NCBI GenBank assembly: GCA_951217055.1
Contig: OX578277.1
Span: forward strand, 71,775,455 to 71,839,454
Length of the DNA stretch: 64,000 bases
Origin: Gerris lacustris
Taxonomy: Eukaryota; Arthropoda; Insecta; Hemiptera; Gerridae
Reading direction: 5' to 3'
Notes under the pieces: model-generated
Told to the model about the DNA's origin: nothing
Databases searched by the model: none
Seen by the model: the letters and a program-made list of their open reading frames with translations, nothing else
Made by a program: the position numbers and the translations under genes
Shown: piece by piece, positions 25,014 through 36,690 of the stretch
How positions within the stretch are numbered: the stretch's first letter is position 1
Layout of the letters: every line of letters begins with the position of its first letter

Positions 25014-25097
25014 AAGAACGTAAGAACAGAAGAAGGCATGGACGAAGATGGGGCTGACGAGTCGCTTATCGAAGAGACTCACGAAGATTTAATTTAA
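25014..25097 (+). CDS. orphan terminal-exon-like segment, acidic C-terminus
   Basis: Preceded by a good acceptor (GGACTAATTTTCTGCAG, with a branch-like CTAAT). It is open for 27 codons and ends with TAA: KNVRTEEGMDEDGADESLIE then ETHEDLI. The composition is strongly acidic and unlike the surrounding translation. It lies in the loop of the long-TIR element, so it may be the last exon of that element's lost gene or a captured host exon. No upstream exon was found, and it is too short for any firm claim. Confidence 0.25.
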   Translation, partial: KNVRTEEGMDEDGADESLIEETHEDLI

Positions 25098-25974
25098 TGT
25101 CCATTTTTTGTTTATTATTTTCATATTATTTTTATTATTATGTAGCATAATTATAGATAACTTTCTTACCTACGTAATCAATAAGTTACGCACATTATTA
25201 TCGCTTCTCAACATTGCTTTGGTTTTTCAATTTAAAAATAAAATTAAGGCCTCCGTTTGAACGGGGCCTGAGGTGGACCGCCCTCAGCCCCCCTGCCTTC
25301 GGTACGCTACTGATCAACGGATCCTTTCCCCCTCCCCTCCACCCTAATGTAAGATTGATGATAGCATCATGTTGAATGTTTCAGGGAAGAAGAGGTTTTA
25401 TTTAACTTATATTTCAAATTTGGTTCTGGGGGGGGGGGGGAGAGGGCAGTGACGGGGGAGGGGGTTACATATTATTATGGTATACATAGAAATGTTGAAT
25501 ACTCAATTTATGATGATAAATCTATTTTATAATCCCAAAAACATGCTTTTTCCGCTAAAATCCACCTTTTTTAAAATTTGCCATTTTTTCACAATGCTGT
25601 ATCACAGTACCTAATGGGTGAAAATAGTCGTATGACCAGTGATTTTTATAGGAAATTTGATGCTCTTTAATATTGTACTGGTAAAGTTTTTTTGATTGAC
25701 GCGTAGTTTTCGAGCTAGAGGCGAAAAACCAAAACATTGGCGGAAAAATTGGGGTTTTTCCCCCCTCCCCAAGTTAGCACAAGGGCCACGAGGTCGAAAA
25801 CTCAGCATTGGCATCCCAGAGAACCTCTGAGTTACCTGTAAAAATTCCATTAAGTTCAAAATACTTTCCAGCTCGACCTGGTTTTTTCGACCTGGCTCCT
25901 GGACTATTGGTTTAGAATACTCATCTTTATGTCAACAATAGCAACAATAAACATGTTTCTTTTTCACTTTCAAC

Positions 25975-26095
25975 CAGTGCCGGATCTAGGGGGGGGCTGC
26001 GGGGGGCAAGCGCCCCAGGCGGCACGCCCGGGGGGCGGCGAAACGAGGTGGAAAAATAAAATGATAAATAAAGAAAAAATAATAAAAAGTTCATG

Positions 26096-26126
<31 letters not shown>

Positions 26127-28430
26127 GGTGAAATGTAATTTTTAATTATATGTAATATAATTACATTTATCTTGTCCAATCTGATATAGCCCACCCTTAA
26201 CTTCGTTTACCCTTTTTTTCTTTACAGTTGATGTGAAAGAAATTTAAGCATATTAAAGTTTATCAAAAACTATTTAAGAAGTTTGATGTGTCAAGAAAGA
26301 CTCAAACTGTTAAGCAAATAATAATACTATTAATACAAAATATAATACTTTTTGGAGTCCATTTACGGGTCAAATTTTGTGTACCAATTTTTATTTTAAC
26401 CCATCCAAATTCTAAACCAAAATTTTTCTATATTATCATAATCAAATAATACGCAGATTTCTTTAAAAATTCGCTCATTAAGTCATGGTGCTGACTGGTC
26501 TTTTTTATACGAATTATCTCGCTTTCTATGGCTAGGAGACAATAAGGGAAACTTCGGAGCGCATTATTATCCAAACGGTTCGTTGTACGTAAAAAATGAA
26601 CATATTGTTTCTTGTGTGAAATTTTAGATTCTTAAATTTTGATCTGATCCTCAATTGGTTTCTGAGTCAGAAGAAGCGAGATATTCACAAAATCACGTAA
26701 AAAGTCGTGCAAAAATAATCACAATGCAATATATAGTAGAACTAGGTTTTTGCTAAACCGTTCTTTGTTCGTAAAAAATGAATGAGACCTTTTTTGTGGA
26801 AATTTAATAGTTTTGCTTTTTGATAATAATTTTAATTTGTCTCCGAGCCATAGGAAACGAGATATTCGTAAAAATACGTTGAATTGATGTGGCACATCCC
26901 TTCCTCGCATCATATTACGTACTTTATTGATTTTATGCATTTAAAGCCATTATTGTCTATTTTGTTTCATTGTCTCCCCGTTTTTTTAATCTGTCAAAAT
27001 TGTTTGGATTTTTTACCCAAATTAAAGTACCAATTTAGCAAAAATTAAAGAACGCAAATGATTCATATTAACCTGGGGCTATCTGCGGGTTACTTTCGAT
27101 AAACTATAAAAGTTTCATACAAACCGGAAAAGTACTTATGAAGCTGTAGGTGTAAATAAATGTATGTTTGTGCGCATGCATAAGAGAAACAAATGGGCGC
27201 AGAGGGTAGAAACTTGTATGGGACCAACAATGAGCTAATTATGACCTACCATACAAATTTCAATAAAATCTGACGAGTAGTTTTTAAGATATGTTGGTTC
27301 GCAAAAAAAGTGACAGACAGACACGGACCCAAAAGTGTTCCCTGATGTCTGAATCTGTCTTGGAATTTTTGAAATCGGAGACCTAAAAATTTGTCGTTCT
27401 TCAGAACGATCACATAGCTTCCGTTACCTTCGGTGAGGTTGGAAGCAAAAAATATCAATAAATAAACAGTAATTTATTGCCAATATTAACAAATTAATAT
27501 ATTACATGATATGTAATACAATAATAAAACGTAAACATAAACTAGTTTAAATAAGTTATTACATCTATTTGAAGACCAACAAATCAAAACAAACCTATAT
27601 TATTATTGGAATAAATAATATGGTTGCCTTAGCTATGGAGCAATAGTCAAGTTGATATTAAAATTGCTAACTGGGATTCCCACTTACATTTTTATGTGGG
27701 ATGCAAATATAAACTATTTTTTTGTTTGTTTATTTGCATACTTTAATGGATGTTTGTTTATATGCTTAATTGAGTGTGTATCTACTTGATTCAGTTGCTA
27801 TATAGGAAGTTGTGAAGGTATTTCATAATGAAACTGGAAGAATTAATAGCATAGTATAGTATTACAGGTAAAAAATAATTTTTTTAAGTCTAAAACCCGA
27901 TTTAGATAATAAATGTTTCAAAAATTCTGCAGAAACAATTTTAAACAAACTTTAAGTTGCTGTTTTAGCTGAAAAAGCTCAAAAAAAAAGGTTCTCCGAA
28001 ACGCCTAAAATTCACCATTTTGAACCTAATTTTCTAAAATTTTCCGAGGGAGGCCCCCGAACTCCCCTTTGGGCAGGAGGGTAATCCCTCCTAATGAATC
28101 TGGAAGAATTAATAGCATAGTATAGTGCTACAGGTTAAATAAAATAGAAAGTATCATTATTAATTGGTATTTTAAACGCAATATAGAATAGGTACTGTAG
28201 TTTTAGCTGAAAAAGCTCTAAAAAAAGGTTCTCCAAAACGCTTAGAAGTCACCATTTTTGCACCTAATTTTATGAAAAATTCCGGGGGAGGCCCCCCGGA
28301 CCCCCCTTTGGAATTTGAGCCTAAACCCCCCAAGTTCCCCCCAATTCTACTGCTAGATCTGCCCCTGTGTGGCAAGGGCGGCAAAATCTGCTTTTGCCCC
28401 CCCCTGAAAAAAAACCTAGATCCGGCTCTG
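25975..28430. mobile_element. hAT-like element inside the long right arm
   Basis: Termini CAGTGCCGGATCTAGG and, reverse-complemented, CAGAGCCGGATCTAGG. Exact 8-bp duplications CTTTCAAC at 25967-25974 and 28431-28438. Removing it rejoins the right arm to match the left arm. It contains an R1 copy (26885-27446) and a direct duplication (about 27832-28080 and 28095-28310) sharing GGAAGAATTAATAGCATAGT. A poly(A) of about 27 lies near 26098. Confidence 0.82.
26885..27446 (+). repeat. R1 copy
   Basis: Runs from TGTGGCACATCCCTTCCTCG to the terminal hairpin at 27417-27446. The internal order matches other R1 copies: GGGGCTATCTGCGG, TTTCGATAAACTATAAAAG, GGGACCAACAATG, GACAGACAGACACGG, ATCGGAGAC. Confidence 0.75.
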
Positions 28431-29494
28431 CTTTCAACGAAGTTTACTAAAAATTCCGCCTTCTAAATGGGTAATAATATTAATATTGATCGAAACGTTA
28501 GTCAATAAGGAAGTTTTTCCTTAAGTCCAAAAAGTTTGAGCTCGGTTCTTTACCAAGATATGGGACCTCAAAAAAAAAATGTATATTTTTTCTTAAAAAT
28601 AAATTTGTATAAAATTTTCGTCATATAATTTGAAGGCAAGTAAATTAAAATTACATTTTTCCTATAGGAACTTTTGTCAGCTTTACAGCGGTGCCAAACA
28701 TTTTATTCTAGCTTTTATACTTTTGGTGCAATAAGCATTTTTATGAGCAAAGGTATGTAATCTTAAAAAAATCATGAAAATTGATTTTGTGGGAGAACGG
28801 TTAAGATTTGACCCATGGCTTATATAGTTTTTTTGTAGCCCTTGAGGCGTAGAACAACCTACTTCATTTTTTCACATATATCGCCAGTCACTCTGTATAT
28901 AATAGTATTGACTGATACAAAAAAAGAACAAAATAAGAACATAACAAAAAAAGAACTCGTTTTTTATTTAACATTATTAACTTTCATCAGAAACACAAAT
29001 CGCAGAGAAACGGTTTACTTTCTGGTGTTGATTGCACATTTCGTGGCATCATTTAAAACATTTTGTGCACTTAATCCATTTTTCTCCTTGCTGCCAAGGA
29101 AACCCTTGGGGGGATGGATATAGGAACATATTAGTTATAAACATGACGGCTTATGGCGAGCAAACAACTCAACCGAGAGCCAGGAAAATGGTTGCATAGC
29201 AAAATGAAAGCTTTTAACTAATTATATTCATAGAAATATATTTTGGTGAGACACCTTGAAATACCTGAACAAGACTTGAAGTTTCACCAATTTTACAGTC
29301 ACGAAAGACTAGAAATATTTTGAAAACTTGTAAAAAAGTGAATAGCGTCATCAACATTACAGTGATGCTGCCGTCCAACTAACACCAAATGAAGAGTTTC
29401 ATTCATAAATTAACAGAGTGCAGCATATTGTCTTCAAAGTGGGGGAGGGGGCGGATTTAGGTAAGGGGACGGTATTTGGGCACTTTACCTTACA

Positions 29495-31190
29495 CTTTAT
29501 TTGCCATATTAATTAAATTTAACTTTAACTTCTTCAATGAAAGCTGAGGCCACGTTTGTGTCCAGCCTGGCCCAAGGCTCCAAGGTTGGTCATGGGCGAG
29601 TAGTGAGACCGCTCCACCATTGATCTCAAATATTTGATAGAAGGCTGGTCAATACCCAACCCCAATTCAAAGGAGCCGCCTTCCTTCCCAAGGAACATTG
29701 GGCTAGACTGGGCCAGTATGTACCCAGCCTATACCGCTGTGGTGATTCATTGCAGTAAGGAAGACTAAACAATGTCTATTGGCCCTAGCTTAATTCGATA
29801 ATAGTTCACAAATGCAACATTAACATTTGATAACCTTCACATGTTTTAATTATGTTTAATTGCAGTAAGTGCACAATGCAGTATATTTAAATAATTCCAA
29901 TTGAATAAATAACACAAATAAATAACACAAGAATAAATAACACAAGAATAAATAACACAAGAATAATTGGACATAAAAGATAAACGCTCTTCAGGTAAGT
30001 AGATAATAGAATCAATGATCGTAGATAACCAATTGTACTGTCCCAATGTTTTTTTCTTTATTTAATTTCATAAAATTATTACAAACAATTTTTTTTTTTT
30101 AAAAAAATACGTTTTCTAATTTTACATATAAATAGTTATTTACAAAGTAGTCATGACACCTTAGATCATTCTATTGGCATTAAAGTACATCTGTACTAAT
30201 ACAAATTCAATTAACATACTCGTCAGTTATAACATTTAAATTCTGTTACAGTAATTCCCCTATTTTTAATTTTAAACAGAATACGTATTAGGTTATCTTT
30301 CTTCACCCAAGTAACTCACGATTTTATTTTTATTTATTTATTAATAACTAAGTTACAAGTTATGGTTTGCTTGTGTAATGAATACTAATACTAAGGAAGT
30401 TTAAAATCATCTTAAAACGATTATACTTGGTTGTTTCTGTTTCTATTTGGTTTGAGGTTTAGCGATGTCTAGTCCCATGATGTATACTAGTTTTAATTAC
30501 GAACTTATCTTAAATTATATACTTGATTATTTTTATAATAGTAACGTAATTTATTTTTTAAAATTTAATCATAATTTCTCTAAAAACTCAATTTAAAAAT
30601 TCATGTATCAAGTGATAGCTTTAAATATTATTTCCCGACCGACGCGACGTCACTACAACTTCATAAGAAAGAGGATTAACATTTCAGTGACTTTATACAC
30701 AAAAACCAAACCCTTTTTTTCGGTCAGTTATTACTTATTAATAAGTTATATTTTAAAAATATTTTAGAGAAAAAATTATATAAAAAATAGTTTTCTAAAA
30801 ACCAAGCAAATTCATTGCAACATAACGTAATTCTTAGGAAAAGTAAGCAGATATTATACTTACACTGCTGACGCAACTTATTCAGTTCATTTCTGTAAAA
30901 TACTTTCTCCTCTTAATATGATTTTAAAGGTGTCAAGGAAGGGTAATAAAAAATAATCATTACAATAAAAAATGTAAAAGATAGGGATGGGACATCTTCC
31001 TTGTTTTTCTGTAATGTTATGAAGAAGGAAAGCCTTAATAGCGTGACTAAAGGATGTCTGTGATGTACGCAAGTTCCAGATTAGAACTGCGTAATCCTAT
31101 CATCCTTTCACTAGGATCGGATCCTTCTTATGCAACGCCTGTCCCAGTTTCCCGAATAGCTTCTCTTTCAAATCTTACCCTGAGTAGAAA
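29495..31190. other. spacer downstream of AGPAT, no gene seen
   Basis: 29560-29740 is GC-richer with partly mirrored GCCTGGCCCAA and CTGGGCCAG segments, perhaps a decayed MITE. A tandem repeat follows at 29897-29970. The rest is AT-rich and featureless. Confidence 0.35.
29897..29970 (+). repeat. tandem repeat, unit about 15 bp
   Basis: AATAAATAACACAAG repeated about four times, the first unit shortened. It generates the artefactual SCVIYSCVIY frame on minus. Confidence 0.75.
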
Positions 31191-31194
31191 TGTA

Positions 31195-31200
31195 TTTATT
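31195..31200 (-). terminator. candidate AGPAT polyadenylation signal
   Basis: AATAAA on minus, about 30 nt beyond the AGPAT stop codon. Its position implies a very short 3' UTR. The hexamer is common in AT-rich DNA, so this is only a candidate. Confidence 0.4.
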
Positions 31201-31230
31201 TACATATTTATATCACACTAATTCGATTAA

Positions 31231-31379
31231 TTACATAAAGAATTTTGGCTTTTTAGCCTGGATTCTAACGTTTAATTCGTCGAATTTATTTTGCATTAGA
31301 TCTCTTGTTTCGATTTTCAAACGCTCGATGTCTTCTTCTTTTACGTAAATAGGCTCCATAAATTCAGCCAAAACTTTAC
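31231..31379 (-). CDS. Agpat: AGPAT exon 5 (C-terminus)
   Basis: Acceptor TTGGTTTCAG at 31380. The exon completes the split Gly codon and runs 149 nt to TAA at 31233-31231. It encodes [20 protein letters not shown] and an amphipathic, charged helix ending KPKFFM. Family members end in the same strand-plus-helix arrangement (a beta strand ending in a Pro, then the threshold segment, then a helix). Confidence 0.9.
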
Positions 31380-34300
31380 CTGAAACCAAATAAACAATTT
31401 TTAATAAAACTGCCTAGTAATTTTATAATGATTCCTTTATTTACAAAAAATATTTACATAATACAATATCACATCATAGCAATGATAATTTAACATTAGC
31501 AGGATTGTCATTAAAAAAAAGAAGAAGTTTAGCAAAAGGCTGCAGGCTGCAGCTATTCCGGTTTTCAAGAGTCAAATACTACAATATTAACACGAACCAC
31601 AATCAAGATGACCGACCCTAAACTCTTCCATATTCTTTTCATGGGTTTTTTCAAAATTCAAAGTAATCACAGTATAATTATAATTACTGATGTCAGATAA
31701 ACTGGAAGTTAAAAAATTGCATTTGGGAAAAAACAAATTTCGTTCTTGATGAGAATGATCAGAATGCTTCCATTGGCTTTGATAAGCTTGAATGCAAAAT
31801 ATCTTAATGATTGTAGATTCACTTATGCTTTTATTAATAATATAAACCAAAGAAATGAAAAAAGCTGGATATGTAAAATATGCAAAAATAGTCTGCCAGT
31901 TAGTGTGGCACATAGCTTCCTCGCGTCCTATTTCGCCTACTTTAATGATTTTATGCTTTTTTCAATTTACAACCTATTATTGTCAAATTGATTTAATTTT
32001 CCCCGTTTTTTTTAATTCTGTCAAAATTGGTTTTTTTTTACATGGATTAAAGTATCAATTTAGCAAAATAAAGGGCTCAGACAGCTTAAATTAATCTGGG
32101 GCTATCTGCGGGCTGCTTTCGACAAATTGACAAATCATCAACATTTCATAAAAATCAAGATATAGATGTTTATGAATGTATGTATGGGACAATCAATGGG
32201 TTAATTATAACCTTCCATCCAAATTTCATTAAAATCGGACGAGTAGTTTTTAAGAAATGTTGATTCACCAAAACTGAGTGACAGACAGACACGTAACCAA
32301 AAATGTTCCCAGATGTTTGAAACGGATTTCTGCCTTGGAATTTTTGAAATTGGAAACATAAAAATATGTTTGCTCTAGAACTATTTTATAACTATAACAT
32401 GGGTGTATCCAGGAGGGGGGGGGGGCAACTACCCCCTTCCAAGATCGAAAATTTGTTAAAGAAACATTTAGATAAAAATGTAAAATTAAACAACATTAAA
32501 AAAATAATAATAACCAAATTATCCAACTCTGCATTTTTTTCGCAGTGTTTTAGCAGTAGTAAGTTCTAGTACTTACTAGTACTAGACGGATAGAATGGAC
32601 CAATTGTTGGAACCAAGAAATTAGGTCTTATTGAGTATTGAAAGGACCGGATTCAGAGTACATGGGGGCCCATGTACTCTTGGGGCCAAGGCGGATCCAC
32701 TTCTTAGCGATGACCAAATATTTTTCTGCCGATCTTAAGAGGGTATAACTTTTTTAGACTCGCAGGAGGACCTGCAAAATATACGAGAAAGTAAAAAGTT
32801 TAGTTGGATACGGAAGATTTACCTAAGAAAGTAATTCAATTAGAAATCTCGGAAAATTTAGTTTAAACCGTGTTTATTATTTAAGGTTTTACATATTATG
32901 ATGGTTTTAATTAAAGAAAAATAAAAGTTGCTGTAAATAATTTACAATAACGTTCAATAAACTTAGTATGGAATATAGTTTTAATTTGCACTTATAAAAA
33001 GAAATGATTTTAAGCCTCCAAGGTATCAAGAAAATCATATGGTCCTTTCTTGTAAACATTTGTATAATCTTTTATTGTGCATATAATGACATTTTAGATA
33101 AACCTATTTTTTTTCTAGATATTTATGAAAAACATAAAACTTGGATCTATTTTATAAAATTACGCGGTCATAGCTTTCCTAAAAACTTTCAAGACTTTTG
33201 TTCATTTTCAAACATCAATGAACAACTATGCAATTTATCAAAACTTTAGTTTCACAATATTTCCTTTTAACTGAGCTAGGATTGAATATTTGTACTTTAA
33301 AACCAAAGAGAATTTAGGATTATATCAATAAAAATAGAATAGCGCAAATCGAAATTAAATTGTAAATTCGTGTGTCAAATTAAAAATTGTTATAAATGAG
33401 AGCAGGTATTTTCATTATGTCCTCCATAAATTTATAGTTCCAAGTTCCGGGCTTACTGAAGTTAATGGAAGCATTCTGAAAGAAAATATAATCAAATCTT
33501 CGTTTGAGGTGCGGGCCGCCTATGTCTAAATCCGTCCCTGAGTATTGAGGCCCTTTCAGCCAGCCCCTGGAAAGAAGATCTACTTCTCACATCATACCAC
33601 ATTACAATGTACCGCCGAAGTATGGTGTGGGTGAGATCATTAATTGGCCATTAATGACAGTTAATTAGGGTCAAGCGAATAGTTTTTCTGGCTATTAGAA
33701 GGGCTCTGCTGATATTGTTTTCAGTTTTCACAGCCCCGAACAAGCTCTATCAAGCGCTCGTTTAGCACCCTTCACCGAATTAAATCATGGCAAAGAATCA
33801 CAACTGGCGATAACAGGTTAAATGGGTTAGCTATGTTACTCATTCATCGATGATGGGATTTCGTTAACAAGGAGAATTAACGGAGGCTGTAGTTAGAAAA
33901 TTTTCATCAAATCCTCGCAAACATATAGATAGCATCCCCCCCCCCCTGGACTACCATTCCCCCATGAAAGAAGTTAAATTTAGAAAGCTGCCCCTCCCCC
34001 TTCTGTTTTGAGCTGGATACACCCATGGATCAGATAGCTAACTTCGGTAAGGTCGGAAGAAATATGAATATAAAAAGCTGTAAAATACTCTAATACAACC
34101 AAATAGTCAATTGTAATTAGCAATAGGTATAACCAAAAATTTAAAATATAATTTTAAACAAGGTAAAAATTGCTAATGACAAACTGAACAATTTACTTGT
34201 AAGATAAAAAAGTAGAGCTGATTAGTTAATCCCTGTAGTATATTATCTACATTATTACTAACAATTTGTCTATATTATCACTAAAAGTCAAGTTGCAAAC

Positions 34301-36129
34301 TAGCATTAGGTCAACTAATGACATGTCACTTCAACGTTTCTAACTGAGCCCCCTAATTTTAATCCATCAGGTATTTAGATAATGTACATACCCTTTTTAC
34401 TTCAATTAAAATTACAGTCAAGGTCAACAATGTGATCACTATTTTACACCTTACCAAAAACTAAAAAGAAAAAAAATGTTTTTAACCACTGAGGTAGGTA
34501 CCAAAAACGCATAAGTAGAAAACCTTTTTGTGGACGAAATTATGATCCTGAATAGAGTGACTTTTTCGGTAAATCTAATCTTTACAAAACATAGTTTCCC
34601 TCAGAACTTACAGTACTTTTGATATGATCATTTTCAAGCCTCAATAAACAAGTCAGAAGTCAGCATCAAAACTTTCCTATTTAGTTCCGCAATTTTTCCT
34701 TTGTTGACTGGACAATAAACCGACGAGGCTACTAAAATGCCCAAACATGAAATATTGTTTAAACAAAATTAAAAAACTATATTTTTTTTAACCAAATAAT
34801 TTTCGTTATTTGTTTAACCCACTTCATGAAGCCATGAAGCCACTTGCATGTTTCTTTGAATGTGTAGAAAATAACCTTAATTGATATTAAATATTTGACA
34901 AAACCTATGGGGAATATTTATTTGTTTATTTCTAAAGGAGAATTTACTAATTATATTAAGAGTCAGCGTCTCAATAAATTATCCCAAATTAAAATTTATA
35001 AATATAAAATAGCCCAAATATTCTTTGTTGTTAAGAAGAAGCAGTTCATATAGTATTTTTTGAACACTTATAGCTCAGCTTTTGTAATAGATAGAGATAT
35101 GAGGTTTGCGGGGTCTGAAAACTAAATTCGTCTACTTTAAATTTCATATCTATAACTAAAAAACTATTGGGTGAAAGCAAGGATCTTATATAAAGGGGAT
35201 AGAGGGTTGAGGCAAAAAAGTTACCCCATAAAGATATGTAAAATATTAGTTCCAATGGGACAAATTACCTTCCTCTTGGTTATAGGTAACCAAGAATTTG
35301 TTTATAGTTGTCAGGTTATAACCTGTTAAAAAAGGTAATTTGTCCCAGTTCAAAGGTCGTGGAGCATGCGCAGTATGATTTTTTCTCCAATTTCACTTAC
35401 CTTTATGGGGTCACTTTTTTGCCTTAAACCCGCCTTCTTAACATTACATCCGCTTTATATAAGATCCTTGGGTGAAAGCCATGCAATGACGGTTTGAAAT
35501 AGGGTCTTAAAAAAGTCGTTGTCCGGGTAGTAATCGTTGTCTGGTATTATTGTTTTGATAGAATAAATTACCATATGGTGGAGGGGGGTTCTTTGTAGAT
35601 AAGTGGGAGGAGTCCCTCAGTTTTATAACAAACATTGAAGATATAAGCAAAATGTTGCCTAAAATTGAAGATCAAATGCCAAATTACCCGTTTATGCAAG
35701 ATGGTGCCCCGTCCCATCGCTCAAACAATTCAATTCAATTGCAGACATTTCAATACTTGCAAGAGAATTGCAAATTGCCCAGACTTCATTCCTTACCTAA
35801 ATCCGATTGATTACTCTCTCTGGGGTTGGTAAAAACAAAGAGTGCATGTAGGAGGCTCGTTGATAAAGGACGTTGATAAACTTCGAAAGAGGATTCTTCG
35901 TCCCAGGGATAATGTGCGTCAATGAACTATTGCTGGGACCCGGACAACGACTTTTTTTAAGACCCTATTTCAAACCACCATTGCATGGCTTTCACCCAAT
36001 AGTTCTTTTATGAAATTTAAAGTAGACGAAATAGTTTTCAGATCCCGCAAACCCCATAAATTTATCTATTACAGAAGCTGAGCTATAAATGTTCATGTTC
36101 AAAAAAGTGCGTTTTTTTTGCCCACCCTG

Positions 36130-36208
<79 letters not shown>

Positions 36209-36628
36209 TGGTGGGCCACGCAAGTGTGACCCATAGGAACTGTTCCAACATCAGACATTGCGTCATTAAGATGTTGGCTCGGCATTACGCCATGTCCTGC
36301 ATCGCCTCGTCGCGTCCGACTCATCAGGGGCCCGACGATGCCCACCCAACTCTGGACCTATACTAGATCAAGAAGATCAGATATAGGACTTATCAGAGAC
36401 GAGCGTGCTCTCATACCGCCATTCTTGCTGGCAAAACACATCAGCAATGTAATACCGTGTTTTTGCTCACTGCAATAGGCTACACAATTTGTGAGAGACA
36501 CCAAGTCGTCGGGCCCCTGATGAGTCAACGCGACGAGGCGATGCAGGACATGGCGTAATGCCGAGCCAACATCTTAATGACGCAATGTCTGATGTTGGAA
36601 CAGTTCCTATGGGTCACGCTTGCGTGGC

Positions 36629-36690
<62 letters not shown>

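Larger units (their letters stand above)
22253..28895. mobile_element. element with terminal inverted repeats of about 1 kb (mariner-like ends)
   Basis: TA then CAGGGTGACGCGTTATATGT at the left; the right end, reverse-complemented, is CAGAGTGACTGGCGATATAT, then TA. The arms continue as inverted repeats for about 1.08 kb: 22253-23335 against 25160-25974 plus 28439-28895. The right arm is cut by a hAT at 25975-28430 and carries about 220 bp of extra sequence near 25205-25425. TA flanks and CAGGGTG ends suggest Tc1/mariner descent, but arms this long are fold-back-like. The central loop of about 1.8 kb holds another TIR element and an exon-like segment. Confidence 0.7.
21968..29492. mobile_element. 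outermost TIR element of a nested stack
   Basis: TAAGGTAAAGTGCCCTAATA at the left is mirrored by GGGCACTTTACCTTA at the right, with CGTCCCC continuing inside both. The superfamily is not recognised and no target duplication is clear. Most of its 7.5 kb is later insertions. About 280 bp at the left and 600 bp at the right remain as its own sequence. Confidence 0.55.
31888..34056 (+). repeat. R1 copy split by a 1.6-kb insertion
   Basis: R1 runs 31888-32395 (TGCCAGTTAGTGTGGCACAT through GAAATTGGAAACATAAAAA). It resumes at about 34027 with the terminal hairpin remnant (TAGCTAACTTCGGTAAGGTC, then GGAAG). Between them sits the TIR element at 32397-34026. Located in AGPAT intron 4. Confidence 0.65.
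35052..36129 (+). mobile_element. mariner-like element with fold-back 3' ends
   Basis: The right terminus reversed begins CAGGGTGGGCAAAAAAAACG at 36129, followed outside by TA. The arm TATAGCTCAGCTTNTGTAAT...GGGTGAAAGCCATGCAATG occurs at both ends in opposite orientation (35052-35540 and about 35936-36110). The left end lacks the terminal 20 or so bases. A transposase remnant lies between, and a 293-bp element interrupts the left arm. Confidence 0.65.

Noticed and set aside
25555..25859. Minus frames MFWFFASSSK... at 25555-25737 and plus copy at 22949-23131
   Set aside because: They are the two arms of the same long inverted repeat; the frame is short, has no homology and is carried along by arm identity.
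26098..26124. Retroposon tail at the poly(A)
   Set aside because: It lies inside a hAT-bounded element with no retroposon body upstream and no second target duplication.
36118..36366. Open frames rich in Tyr-Ile over (TA)n (also 54166-54363)
   Set aside because: They are translations of a dinucleotide microsatellite on both strands, with no codon bias or homology.
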